Positions 55,317 through 63,996 of a DNA stretch of 64,000 nt are shown here, piece by piece; the stretch's first letter is position 1; each line of letters opens with the position of its first letter. Source of the stretch: Hyphomicrobiales bacterium (GTDB lineage Bacteria > Pseudomonadota > Alphaproteobacteria > Rhizobiales > Rhizobiaceae). The stretch covers positions 186,001-250,000 of the forward strand of contig UBWZ01000014.1 of NCBI GenBank assembly GCA_900469345.1, in the 5' to 3' direction. Both the position numbers and the translations under genes were made by a program. The notes beneath the pieces were generated by a model, which was not told the DNA's origin, did no database searches, and saw nothing but the letters and a program-made list of their open reading frames with translations.

Positions 55317-55760
55317 CTATAAAGCACCGCCGCAATCGTCCGTGCAACCATCGAGGAATTCGACTATTTTCGCGGTTAGGCGACGCCTATCTTCGGTTTT
55401 GAGCTCGCATTGCCATAAGATCAAGGCGTCCCAGCCAAGATGTCGAAGGGCCTCGATCGCAGCGGCGTCTCGTTCGACGTTTCGCTCGAATTTCTTCGTC
55501 CAATAGACTTGATTTGAGGCGGGTAGAGAAGCTCTGCTGCAATCCCGATGCCGGTGCCAGAAACAGCCATGAACGAAAATAACCTTTCGCCGCGACGGAA
55601 AAACAAGATCCGGTGAGCCCGGCAATGATTTTTTATGGAGCCTGTATCTGTAGCCTAAAGCGTGCACCAGACTTCTTACTGCCCGCTCAGGGGAAGTGTT
55701 CTTGGCTCTGATGCGCGACATGATGTCGGAACGTTTTTCGGGCGTGAAGACATCGACCAT
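55317..55760 (-). CDS. vsr: Very short patch repair endonuclease Vsr
   Basis: 147 residues from the ATG at 55760. The sequence TPEKRSDIMSRIRAKNTSPE matches the Vsr N-terminus. The catalytic Asp51 sits in PGSPDLVF at the same number as in the E. coli enzyme. FVHGCFWHRHRDC carries the zinc ligands and catalytic His. It nicks T:G mismatches made when 5-methylcytosine deaminates. It lies near the Dcm-like gene but is separated from it by the HTH gene, on the same strand as the methylase. Confidence 0.93.
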   Translation of the reverse strand: MVDVFTPEKRSDIMSRIRAKNTSPERAVRSLVHALGYRYRLHKKSLPGSPDLVFPSRRKVIFVHGCFWHRHRDCSRASLPASNQVYWTKKFERNVERDAAAIEALRHLGWDALILWQCELKTEDRRRLTAKIVEFLDGCTDDCGGAL

Positions 55761-55869
55761 GGGTCGCGTTGCTATCCCGAAAATGCGACGGCTGTGGGGC
55801 GCCTCGGCGTAAGGCGACGACGGGAATGTTAACGGCACTCAATGGTCGGGTGATGAAATTAGCTTTCAA

Positions 55870-57009
55870 TCAATTGACACCCCATGCCCGAAACCTCCCC
55901 CTCCCGGTCATCTCCCTGAGGCCGAGTTCCAAAACGATCCGCCGCGCCGCCTGCGGCGTCACCTCGAGCGTCTTCGCCACCATCCCCGCAGACACCAACG
56001 GCTTTGCCATGACGAGCTCCACGAGTTCCGGCAACCTCGAGGAGGTGCGGCGCCCCTCCAGCTTCCGCTCCATCATTTTTCGCGCCAGCGTCAGCCGGTC
56101 ATGCTCTTTCATGCCGATCTCCGCAGCCGCGATCAGCCCCCGAGCAATCGCGTGCAGCCGCGTCTCGCGATCGCGGCTCCGGCGCCGATCAACGGGAATG
56201 GTTTTGAGGCCGAGATTGACCGCGGCGAGATGAGCGCCTGACGTGATGCCGGCTTCCCGCAGGATCGATGCGGCCAACAGCCGGCCGAGCCAGGGCGCGT
56301 GCTGGAGGACCGAAATCTCGTTCCAGGCATCGAGGGCGATGACGGCCTGCAGCACCGCCGGCAGGTTTTCGGCTTGGCGCACCACACCACGCCATTCGTC
56401 CAGCCGCGCGTCCTCGTCCCAGTCGAGATCATAGATCATCGGATCTTTCTCTTGCGTCACGCCGCGGCCGGGCCTTGTTGCGTTCTCGATCGCCGCCTTC
56501 GATCGCGCGAGCATCGCATCGATGGCGGCATAGTCGACGCCGGGGAGATTTTCGATGTCGTCGACATCGTCCCCCTCCCCTTCCGCGTCGATCACCACCG
56601 CCGGCCGAATAACTCCGGCCGCCGTCGCCTCGTCCCCGCCGCCCAACCCGATCTCCGAGGTTTTCCGCAGCGTGCGGATGCCCTCGGCAGAGAAAGCCCA
56701 ATCCGGGGATTGGCCGGCAATCCGCCGACGAGTGCGCAGGACGTCGCGGGCGATTGTCAGCTCATGGGTGGGTGTGCGAATATCCTTCGTCGCGTCATGG
56801 AGGACGAGGTCTTCGAGGTGCACGAGTTCGCCGTCGATCCAAAGTGAGGCGCAGGCATCGGTGAACTGGGATCGTTCAATCCAGCCTTCGCCGACCGGCG
56901 AACGGGCCACGCGCTCATCGAGACGCGCCAATTCGATACCCGCCCGAAAAGCCGGCTCCAAAAGCGCTGTCATGCCGATTTTCTCGAGATCGTAAGCCAT
57001 TGAATTCAT
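55870..57009 (-). CDS. RHE_PE00001 family protein (DUF1612 and HTH)
   Basis: 379 residues; ATGs at 57009 and 57000 are both possible. The patterns [40 protein letters not shown] and [20 protein letters not shown] match the family named after R. etli RHE_PE00001. The C-terminus ([37 protein letters not shown]) is a helix-turn-helix, the DUF1612-linked HTH. The family is typical of rhizobial repABC plasmids and its role is unknown. It is a plasmid marker. Confidence 0.9.
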   Translation of the reverse strand: MNSMAYDLEKIGMTALLEPAFRAGIELARLDERVARSPVGEGWIERSQFTDACASLWIDGELVHLEDLVLHDATKDIRTPTHELTIARDVLRTRRRIAGQSPDWAFSAEGIRTLRKTSEIGLGGGDEATAAGVIRPAVVIDAEGEGDDVDDIENLPGVDYAAIDAMLARSKAAIENATRPGRGVTQEKDPMIYDLDWDEDARLDEWRGVVRQAENLPAVLQAVIALDAWNEISVLQHAPWLGRLLAASILREAGITSGAHLAAVNLGLKTIPVDRRRSRDRETRLHAIARGLIAAAEIGMKEHDRLTLARKMMERKLEGRRTSSRLPELVELVMAKPLVSAGMVAKTLEVTPQAARRIVLELGLREMTGRGRFRAWGVN

Positions 57010-57071
57010 GGTAAATGATTTGCTAAACGAACTCTATCTAAATATTACTGTTCCCCACATGGTACGACTGA

Positions 57072-57128
57072 CGGTTGGCCTTCTAACCATCGATAAGTAT
57101 TCCTTATCGGAGGTGATCAGACCAACCG
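57072..57128. promoter_or_regulatory. Nested inverted repeats upstream of the toxin-antitoxin operon
   Basis: The outer arms CGGTTGG (57072-57078) and CCAACCG (57122-57128) enclose the perfect repeat CGATAAG-tattc-CTTATCG at 57091-57109. The antitoxin start is 64 bases further. TA antitoxins bind such palindromes with their toxin to repress the operon; a recombination site for the neighbouring recombinase is the alternative. Confidence 0.6.
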
Positions 57129-57191
57129 CTTGACCAGCCTCTTCAAGGTCTCTATTTTGCAGCTTCAGGCGAAGATGAGAGGTTCGAACAG

Positions 57192-57431
57192 ATGACGACG
57201 ACCGTGAAAATCTCCGAAGCCAAGTCCCAGCTCTCCGACCTTCTCGCCCGTGTCGAGGCAGGCGAAGATTTCGTCATCGCCCGCGGCAATGATCCCGTCG
57301 CCCATCTCACCCGCGCCCGCAAGGAAAGCGACCTGCAGCTGCTGCTCGCCGAAGTCCGCGCCGCGCGGCTGAGAACGGCAGCATCAACGCACGACGAGAT
57401 TCTCTCCTGGCGTGACGAAGGTCGCCGCTAA
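57192..57431 (+). CDS. Phd/YefM-type antitoxin
   Basis: 79 residues with GAGAGG upstream. The pattern VKISEAKSQLSDLLARVEAG, then GEDFVIARGNDPVAHLTR, is the Phd/YefM (PF02604) fold: N-terminal DNA-binding dimer, C-terminal toxin-binding tail (LRTAASTHDEILSWRDEGRR). It ends one base before the PIN toxin ATG. It neutralises that toxin and should repress the operon. Confidence 0.9.
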   Translation: MTTTVKISEAKSQLSDLLARVEAGEDFVIARGNDPVAHLTRARKESDLQLLLAEVRAARLRTAASTHDEILSWRDEGRR

Positions 57432-57432
57432 C

Positions 57433-57849
57433 ATGGCGTTCGTCCTCGATGCATCAATGGCGGCCGCCTGGCTGCTGCCGGAGGAGTATTCCGAGGTAGC
57501 GGAGGCAGTGATCGCAAAGATCTATGCCCCCTGCCCTGTCCCGTCCCTGTTCTTCTTCGAGATCCGCAACATTCTCGCCATGTCCGAACGCCGCGGACGC
57601 ATCGCCGCGGGCGGTGCCTTGGTCAACATGGAGCGCGTTCGCCGTTTGCCGCTGGATGATGCAGGCGTTGGCGGAGATGGCTATGTTCTGCTTCTGGCCG
57701 CCAATCATGGTTTGAGCGCCTATGACGCATCCTATCTGGCTCTCGCCCTGAATCGCAGCATTCTGCTTGCCACGCTTGATCGTAAGCTCGCAGGTGCCGC
57801 TCGCAAGGAAGGCATCACGGTTCTCGGGCCCTTCGCGAATGGCGACTGA
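57433..57849 (+). CDS. PIN-domain toxin (VapC-like)
   Basis: 138 residues from the ATG at 57433. PIN acidic residues are placed as expected: Asp near the N-terminus (AFVLDASMAAAWLLPEE), Glu in FFEIRNILAMS, Asp in SAYDASYLALAL, and Asp in LLATLDRKLAGAA. VapC toxins are Mg2+-dependent ribonucleases, often cutting tRNA. Its stop lies 11 bases inside the following recombinase gene. Confidence 0.9.
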   Translation: MAFVLDASMAAAWLLPEEYSEVAEAVIAKIYAPCPVPSLFFFEIRNILAMSERRGRIAAGGALVNMERVRRLPLDDAGVGGDGYVLLLAANHGLSAYDASYLALALNRSILLATLDRKLAGAARKEGITVLGPFANGD

Positions 57850-58990
57850 TCGGCCAACCGGTGACGCCGTCACTCGTCGAGCCCATGAGCTCGACACCAT
57901 CGCTGCCGTCCTTCCGCTCGATCGCCGCGACGAACTTGCCGAACTGTTGACCGACCAGGATCTTGAAACGCTCCGGCATCTGGTCAACGAGGGCATGGGC
58001 GAAAATACCCTTCGGGCACTGACGTCTGATCTGGCTTATCTTCAGGCTTGGTGCCTGGCGGCGACAGGACGATCGCTACCCTGGCCTGCACCCGAAGCCC
58101 TTCTTCTCAAATTCGTCGCCCATCATCTCTGGCAGCCTGAACAGCGCGAAATCGACCCTCAACACGGAATGCCAGCTGAGGTCGAGCAGAGCTTGCGGGA
58201 GCAACGCTTCCTTCGATCGCCCGGGCCGCATGCACCCTACACGGTGCGCCGGCGGTTGGCCAGCTGGTCGACGCTCACGAAATGGCGTGGTTTAGCCGGC
58301 GCCTTTTCCGCCCCTTCGCTGAAGTCGGCAATACGGCTCGCGGTGCGGGCGACGCCGAGGCCGAGAAAGCGCAAGAGCGCCAAGGCGGTCACTGGCAATG
58401 TGCTTTCCAAGATGCTAGCCACCTGTAGCACTTGTAGCCTCCGCGATATCCGTGACCGGGCTATCCTCATGGTCGCTTTTGCGTCAGGCGGCCGGCGCCG
58501 CAGCGAGATCGCTGGTCTTCGGATCGACCAGCTCAGCGTCGAGCAACCGATCGAAGCGGAAAACGGTCCTCCCCTCCCCTCTCGCGCGATCCATCTCGGC
58601 CGCACCAAAACGTCCGGCGTCGATCACGAAGAAATCGTCTATCTCACCGGTCGCCCCGTCGATGCGCTGGATGCCTGGCTCGTGGTTGCCAGGATCGAGA
58701 GCGGCAGCATTTTTCGCAAGATCGATCGTTGGGGTAACGTGTCAAAGCGCGCGCTGGAGCCGAGTGCCGTCAACCAGATCGTCAAGCAGCGGGCCGAAAT
58801 GGCCGGCCTCGATCCTGCCGATTTTTCCGCCCATGGCCTGCGCTCCGGCTATCTGACGGAAGCCGCCAATCGTGGCGTTCCCCTGCTGGAAGCCATGGAA
58901 CAATCGCGCCACCGGTCCGTGCAACAGGCGTCCAGCTATTACAACAACGCCACCCGACGCAGTGGAAAGGCGGTTCGCCTTCTGACCTGA
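57839..58990 (+). CDS. Tyrosine recombinase (site-specific integrase)
   Basis: 383 residues from the ATG at 57839. The N-terminal SAM-like core-binding region (NEGMGENTLRALTSDLAYLQAW) precedes the catalytic domain: Arg in ASGGRRRSEIAGL (about 220), His-x2-Arg in FSAHGLRSGYLTEAA, His/Arg in QSRHRSVQQASSYY, with the nucleophile Tyr near the end. It is cotranscribed with the toxin-antitoxin pair. Likely roles are plasmid dimer resolution or mobility of this module. Confidence 0.9.
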   Translation: MATDRPTGDAVTRRAHELDTIAAVLPLDRRDELAELLTDQDLETLRHLVNEGMGENTLRALTSDLAYLQAWCLAATGRSLPWPAPEALLLKFVAHHLWQPEQREIDPQHGMPAEVEQSLREQRFLRSPGPHAPYTVRRRLASWSTLTKWRGLAGAFSAPSLKSAIRLAVRATPRPRKRKSAKAVTGNVLSKMLATCSTCSLRDIRDRAILMVAFASGGRRRSEIAGLRIDQLSVEQPIEAENGPPLPSRAIHLGRTKTSGVDHEEIVYLTGRPVDALDAWLVVARIESGSIFRKIDRWGNVSKRALEPSAVNQIVKQRAEMAGLDPADFSAHGLRSGYLTEAANRGVPLLEAMEQSRHRSVQQASSYYNNATRRSGKAVRLLT

Positions 58991-59136
58991 ACGGCTTCGA
59001 GGAAGTCACCAAAACCTTTGATCCGCCAAATGGCGTTGCAGAGAAACCGCCGCAAAAGCAGCCTGGTATGGACCTATCCCCCTGAAAGGCATCTGCAAAA
59101 TCGCAATTTTTACGGCGGTCAACGCGTGTCCCCCGG

Positions 59137-59250
59137 TTACTTGGTCCGCTTTTGAGTTTCACGGCCTGAGCGCAGCAGCGCCATGATCATCAGACCGAGC
59201 GAAAACTCGCCGCGTTTGGCTCTGACTGTCTGATCGCGCAGAAGCCCAGT
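59137..59250 (-). pseudogene. repC: RepC C-terminal remnant
   Basis: The minus-strand frame ends LRDQTVRAKRGEFSLG, then LMIMALLRSGRE and a stop. This lines up with the C-terminus of the intact RepC in this window (LRDLTRRSERGEFSLG, then PMLMALLKA). Upstream residues in the same frame no longer match, so only about 35 codons of an old repC survive. It marks the end of a lost repABC unit. Confidence 0.8.
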
Positions 59251-59364
59251 GAACGTGCTTAGCGCAGGCTCCTCGATCCGTTCAGCATATCCATCAAAAA
59301 GGAATAAGCATGGCCCATAATTTGGGTTTTGGTCCATCAAAATTCCGCCTCTCGTCCAGGATCC

Positions 59365-60380
59365 TTAGGCAATTCTGTAGCTGTTCAAATAATCTAGAGA
59401 TAGCGGAATGGGGTAGCAATCTGATGCCGCCGCAAAAGCCTGGCGAGTTGTCCGCTCATTACGTCCTGACAACCGGGAGCGCAGACGCGTTAGTGCCTTC
59501 CATGTCAAACATAGGCCCACCGTGAAGAACTCGACATATTCTTTGAACTTTGCAGCAAGCGGGAACAGCCCGTTATAGAACAGAACGAGAAGCTCGAAAT
59601 CCGAGAGCTGGGCGCGGAGGATCCGGCTATAGCGAAGCTTGTTGACGTCACTTTCGTTGATGAAGCGGATGATGTTGTAGAGGTACCGATAATAGTGCGC
59701 GAGATCGTTCTGGTACGACTTCCAGAGATGATCATGCGCGGCCAGCGACTTCTTAAGCTCATCAGGAGAGCCGTCGGCGTCATAGAACGATTGCATTACG
59801 TCGCGAAAATGCTGGAAACATTCGCGGCCGCGCAGTTGGTTCTTAGACGGACCACGATCGACATCGATCGAGTTGACGATCGTGTTGTGTATCGAGACCA
59901 TTTGAAAGAAAGTGTTTTCGAACTGCATGCGCTCGCTGCTTAAGCGGTCCGCGTGACGTTGGCTCTGAAGAACCTTGGCGTCCTCCTTGGCTCCATGGAT
60001 CTCGCGTTGCTGCAGAATGATCGTGAAGAGCAATGCCGTGAAACTCAGGAAAGTCAGTACGGGATTGAGCACCCCGCCGAGGAAGTCACCGAACGTCCCC
60101 AGTTCTTTTCCGCAGCCTGGGCGTGAACCGCAACCACGAAAACGCCGCCCATCGCGGCAAACGCGAGCGACAGCAACGCCGTAAATACGCCACGCGAGTC
60201 ACCGTCGTTTGGCGCAACGATGCGGTCGACAACGGTAGAGGTGAAGATCACGATCGACCAGGTCGCGGCGATGATGCCGATCGTCAGCCAGGTCTCAATG
60301 CCAAAATCAGTAACCGGCCGATATGCGTATGCTCCGCCCGCCAGAACTGCCAGTCCCGCCGGCCACAAACCAAATCGCAT
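59365..60380 (-). pseudogene. Phage abortive-infection protein (putAbiC type), broken by a one-base frameshift
   Basis: Two overlapping frames together give one protein. The first (60380-60079) has two membrane segments (GLWPAGLAVLAGGAYA, and ALLSLAFAAMGGVFVVAV) ending EKNWG. The second resumes TFGDFLGGVLNPVLTFLSFT and carries MQFENTFFQMVSIHNTIVNS, YYRYLYNIIRFI and RAQLSDFELLVLFYNGLFPL, which match putative abortive-infection proteins (PF16872-like). A single missing G in the TGGGGACG run (about 60100) would restore the frame. It is a true mutation or an assembly error. Confidence 0.75.
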
Positions 60381-60425
60381 ATTCTACCCTCTTCCCCAAC
60401 TCATGAACTAACGGATCGTACGCTG

Positions 60426-60722
60426 TCAGTACGGTTCCTCTTCTCTACGTGGGGCCAGATAGTTCTGCCCGGCCTCCGTAAGCTCGAATACGAGTCGAGC
60501 GCCCATCAGCCGTGGTTTCACTAAACGTCTGTCGAGCAAAACCTTAATGGCTCCCTTGTCCGGCCGCATCGATTGATCATCGAAGTCGAGACGTGAGGGG
60601 AAGGTATTTTCCGGCAGGTCAATCTTCGAAAATCTGGAGAGCGCGAGATATAGTGCCAGAGCACCAAGATGGCGGGCGCTGTCAGGACTCTCCGGCTGGA
60701 AATTCGTCGTCCACCAATCCAT
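60426..60722 (-). CDS. Small unrecognised winged-helix-like protein
   Basis: 98 residues. The end DRRLVKPRLMGARLVFELTE, then AGQNYLAP, resembles the wing and last helix of MarR/PadR-like winged helices. No other domain is seen. It lies 45 bases upstream of the abortive-infection pseudogene on the same strand, so it may have been its regulator or partner. No ribosome site decides the start. Confidence 0.5.
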   Translation of the reverse strand: MDWWTTNFQPESPDSARHLGALALYLALSRFSKIDLPENTFPSRLDFDDQSMRPDKGAIKVLLDRRLVKPRLMGARLVFELTEAGQNYLAPRREEEPY

Positions 60723-60978
60723 GCTCAGCAGATTTCTTCTGGCTTCACAATCGAGATTGGTAGGCGGTCACCCGAATAGAACGTCTGCGCCAGTCGCTTC
60801 GAGTATGACGACCGTTGCGCAATTCTCATATCTTTCCCATGATGTCCAACATCCAATTGCACTCTCAAGTTTATTCAGCAATTGGCAACGTGAACTCGTC
60901 TCCTATTCGCCGACGTGGGCTAGGTCTGTTGGCAGACTTAAAGTACCGAGGCCGCGATGGCATATCGGAGGATCAAAC

Positions 60979-61431
60979 ATGTTGAGCAAGCTTTCATCCT
61001 ATCAAGCCGGAACCCTTGGCGAACTGATCACGGTTGCGAAACTCAACACGCTCGGGCTGGCGGCATACATAAGCCCAGAAGGAGCGCCTGGTCACGACGT
61101 CATGGTCGTTGTCGATGGCCTCCCCCGATCGATCGAGGTCAAGACGAGGCAATTTCTGAACCGGCCGACGGAGATCACTCGATGGCCCGTTGACCTTGAC
61201 AGAAAAGGTGAAGCCGACTTTTTCGTCTTCATCGAACTGGATCTTCGGACTATGTCGCCTACTTTCTACGTGCTGACAAATGCACAGGCGCGCGAAAGAC
61301 ACCGTGATTATGTCGGCGCAGGCAACTGCTATCTTCCTGCAGTCAGAGATATTGTCAAACCTAACGACTTTTCTGTTTTCGCCCACGCGAACCACTCGGG
61401 CGATCCTGTCCTTTGCAATGCCGTCAACTGA
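60979..61431 (+). CDS. Small PD-(D/E)XK-like endonuclease
   Basis: 150 residues from the ATG at 60979 with GGAGGATC upstream; the longer open frame has no better site. The nuclease core is visible: Glu14 (GTLGELITVAKLN), Asp40 (PGHDVMVVVD), then Glu53-x-Lys55 (IEVKTRQ). The C-terminal part (GEADFFVFIELD, then FYVLTNAQA) is also typical. The role is unknown; it may belong to a defense or repair set. It is convergent with repC. Confidence 0.75.
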   Translation: MLSKLSSYQAGTLGELITVAKLNTLGLAAYISPEGAPGHDVMVVVDGLPRSIEVKTRQFLNRPTEITRWPVDLDRKGEADFFVFIELDLRTMSPTFYVLTNAQARERHRDYVGAGNCYLPAVRDIVKPNDFSVFAHANHSGDPVLCNAVN

Positions 61432-61599
61432 TCGACGTCGCATGGCTGTCGGTCGCGGACATAAATCCATGTTCGAAGGCTGTAACCTTTTGTCTTAACA
61501 GGGAAATTCATTGAAAAAAACGGCTGACAAGTCGCCGCGCTAGCGCACGTGACCATCCGGGTCGAATCCCCAAACCCTTGTAAGTGGCGCTGCCGCACA

Positions 61600-62844
61600 T
61601 CAAGCCGTCTTTAGATTAGCGTCGCCGGTTGCCTTCAGGAGGGCCATCAGCATCGGTCCAAGCGAAAACTCCCCGCGCTCGGAGCGCCTGGTAAGATCCC
61701 GAAGATATCCGCCGGCAGATGTTATAAAATTCGACCGCTCCAGAATGCAGGCCATGGCCACCGCCGCACTTTCCGGCCCCATGGCGTTGCACGCCCCCTC
61801 GTAGGCAGAGGGGCTAACGCCGAGCATCGAGCGCACAACGATGGCCGCCGTCATGAGCTCGCGCCAGTGCTCGATGCGCCCGCCGGGCCCATAATCACTG
61901 ATCTGGGGGCAAGCACGAAGAACCATTCCGAGCGGGAACGCCTTGATTTGTTCGCGTTTCGTCTTCTGCGTTTCCTTCGGCTCGCCCCTCGTCATAGGTT
62001 TGTCCGCCAAGTTTTCGCCCTGCTCGTTTTCAGAGCTAGGTTCAAGTTCATTTATGGATTCGGTTTTTGAACTCTGTATGTGGCCGTCACTCTGGATGGC
62101 ATTGCCGAGCGTTTCTTCCGTTTTAAACTGAGTTTCCAGGATGTTGAGGGCCTCTTCCCGCAGGAGCTCCATTTCATCGAGAGTAGTCTCGACCTGAGAG
62201 CGGTTCGGGTGGCGCGGGAGGCGGGCAAGGATGCTGACGTACTCGGACTCAACATGGTCCCAGTTGCCGGCCGCGCCCTCTTCCACGGCGGCGGAGATCA
62301 ACTTGCGCACATCGCGACGGCAGATCGTCAGCGCTTCCCTTGCACGGCGGAAGCGCGCGCGCTCGGCGGCGACGTCCTGCGCCATCAAGGCGAGTTCCGT
62401 GGCACGAGCCAATAGCGGCGTCAGGTCAAACCCGTAGGCCTGTTCGACCTCGCCGTCCCGGTTGCGGTGTGCATAACGTTTGCCGTTCGGGCTGTCTCGC
62501 CGGAGAATAAGGCCCGCATCAACTAACGCGGCGAGTTGCCGGCGTAAGGTTGTCTCGGTGATCCCGTGGGCCCGAACAGACAGCTGGGCATTGGATGGGA
62601 AGACGACGAGACCCTGGCTCGGATCGAGCTGCGCTTGAGGGTGAAACGTCAAGAGGGCATCAAGGACGGCAAGTGCCCGGTCCTGGATTCCCAGGCGTTC
62701 CCGCGCCTCACATACATCGCGAAAGACTTTCCACTTCTCGATGCGCGTTTCCGGCTGCGGATTCTCGATCGCCATCTGGCTTCGGACCAGGGCGAGCGAC
62801 ATCGGCCGCCGCCCAAAGGGCGTCGTCACATGTCTCGTCTGCAT
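61600..62844 (-). CDS. repC: Replication initiation protein RepC
   Basis: 414 residues, normal for RepC. It starts MQTRHVTTPFGRRPMSLALV with AAGGTGAAAG upstream. The winged helix is in the first 120 residues (LSVRAHGITETTLRRQLAAL), and a conserved C-terminal helix ends LRDLTRRSERGEFSLG. RepC starts replication, and in this family the origin lies inside its own gene. Its translation is held down by the antisense RNA between repB and repC. Confidence 0.95.
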   Translation of the reverse strand: MQTRHVTTPFGRRPMSLALVRSQMAIENPQPETRIEKWKVFRDVCEARERLGIQDRALAVLDALLTFHPQAQLDPSQGLVVFPSNAQLSVRAHGITETTLRRQLAALVDAGLILRRDSPNGKRYAHRNRDGEVEQAYGFDLTPLLARATELALMAQDVAAERARFRRAREALTICRRDVRKLISAAVEEGAAGNWDHVESEYVSILARLPRHPNRSQVETTLDEMELLREEALNILETQFKTEETLGNAIQSDGHIQSSKTESINELEPSSENEQGENLADKPMTRGEPKETQKTKREQIKAFPLGMVLRACPQISDYGPGGRIEHWRELMTAAIVVRSMLGVSPSAYEGACNAMGPESAAVAMACILERSNFITSAGGYLRDLTRRSERGEFSLGPMLMALLKATGDANLKTA

Positions 62845-62903
62845 TTTTCTTTCACCTTGCTTCAGGCAAAGGAAATCCGCTCACCAAATCGGCGCCAAGA
62901 CTC

Positions 62904-62995
62904 TTGACTGTGATTCCGTGAAATGCGATTCTCGATCCTGCTAGAGATGACGAGAGAGGCTTCCACGGTTCGCCGTTTGGGGGCCTTTTTCTTTT
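62904..62995 (+). ncRNA. Antisense RNA (ctRNA, incA) between repB and repC
   Basis: The repB-repC gap carries, on the opposite strand, a promoter TTGACT (62904-62909), 17 bases, GATTCT (62927-62932). Transcription would begin near 62939. It ends at a terminator at 62957-62995: AGGCTTCC-ACGG, UUCG tetraloop, CCGT-(TT)-GGGGGCCT and a T-run. This gives an RNA of about 55 bases, like those known for R. etli p42d. It pairs with the repC leader to limit copy number and cause incompatibility. The start is inferred. Confidence 0.85.
62957..62995 (+). terminator. Terminator of the antisense RNA
   Basis: AGGCTTCC pairs with GGGGGCCT through six normal pairs and two G-U pairs. It encloses ACGG-TTCG-CCGT with a UUCG tetraloop and is followed by TTTTTCTTTT. 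It also forms the conserved stem in the repC leader region. Confidence 0.85.
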
Positions 62996-63000
62996 GCGGT

Positions 63001-63996
63001 TCAGTCTCCGTTTGTTTCAGTTTTCGATCCTTTGTACTCCTCGTACAAACGACCCATGTGTGAAGACAGCCATTGGCTAAAAGGTCTGGCTTCAGCATTG
63101 GTAAGCTCGATGGCAACCTTCCTTGCCTTCGCATCTATCACCATGTTCAACGCGCGATCGGTCGAGGTCCAGTCTCGGACAACGGGTTCAGCCTTCGGCT
63201 TCCTGGCGGCTGACCTGGCCTTGTATCGCTTCAGGTGATCATGGAGTTTGTCGAAGCGGTCGCCTTCAGGGAGCGCCTGGAAGTCGGTAGACTCCACGTG
63301 CTCGATCGCAACCTTGGACAGGGCAGGGGCAACGACAAGCTGGCGGAGGCTCAGCCACCGGTCGCGCCCGATTTTCTTGGACGCACCCAAGGCCGTTATA
63401 ACAGATGCCGGCACTGCCTCGACGACCGCGAGCATCTTCGAGAGCATAGCCTCGTCAATTGCAAGCGAAGAACGAACTGTCTCCTTGGTCATTCCCGACG
63501 CAATCAGGTTCTGGGCGAAATAGGCGCGCTCGATGAACGACAGGTTTGACCGCGCAGCGTTTTCCTGGCCCTGAACGATTGCCGAGGTGGTGTCGTCCAG
63601 CTTCTTGACGATTGCCTTGATCTGAACGCCAAGCTCACGGGCGACCCTGAGTCGACGATGGCCAAACACGACCATATAGCGCTTGGCGTCCGTCGAGCTC
63701 GGGCGAACTAGAATAGGTGTAGTCTGACCCGATTCCCTGATCGCCTGAAGCAGTTCCTGGAATTCCTCCCCCTCCTCGGACAGGCGGTCGGCAACGAGGG
63801 AGGCATCGATCAACTGCGGATCAAGCTCGACGATCACCTCGCCTTCCATCAGCTTCTTGGTGTTCTCGGCCATATCCTCGATGGAGCGGACAACCGTCTT
63901 TGCCGCTCCTGTCATGCCGTAGCCCGGCTTGGTTGGCGTCTGGCTCGCCGAGATGGCAGCCATGTCCAGCTTGGCGAATGGATTTTCACGCGACAT
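63001..63996 (-). CDS. repB: Plasmid partitioning protein RepB (ParB-like)
   Basis: 331 residues. The ParB/Spo0J nuclease-like domain is visible (QTTPILVRPSS, YMVVFGHRRLRVARELGVQI), then the helix-turn-helix (GMTKETVRSSLAIDEAMLSK) and a basic C-terminal part. It binds the plasmid centromere parS and works with the ParA-like RepA. repA should follow beyond the right edge. The gene starts 4 bases from the window end. Confidence 0.95.
   Translation of the reverse strand: MSRENPFAKLDMAAISASQTPTKPGYGMTGAAKTVVRSIEDMAENTKKLMEGEVIVELDPQLIDASLVADRLSEEGEEFQELLQAIRESGQTTPILVRPSSTDAKRYMVVFGHRRLRVARELGVQIKAIVKKLDDTTSAIVQGQENAARSNLSFIERAYFAQNLIASGMTKETVRSSLAIDEAMLSKMLAVVEAVPASVITALGASKKIGRDRWLSLRQLVVAPALSKVAIEHVESTDFQALPEGDRFDKLHDHLKRYKARSAARKPKAEPVVRDWTSTDRALNMVIDAKARKVAIELTNAEARPFSQWLSSHMGRLYEEYKGSKTETNGD

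Noticed and set aside
40274..61431. CRISPR array or retron in the defense island
   Set aside because: No regularly spaced direct repeats and no reverse transcriptase motif were seen; the ATPase/HNH pair has no adjacent RT gene.
60979..63000. RepB centromere (parS) near repC
   Set aside because: No 16-base palindrome of the known GTT-AAC bounded type was found by eye; it may lie beyond the right edge near repA.
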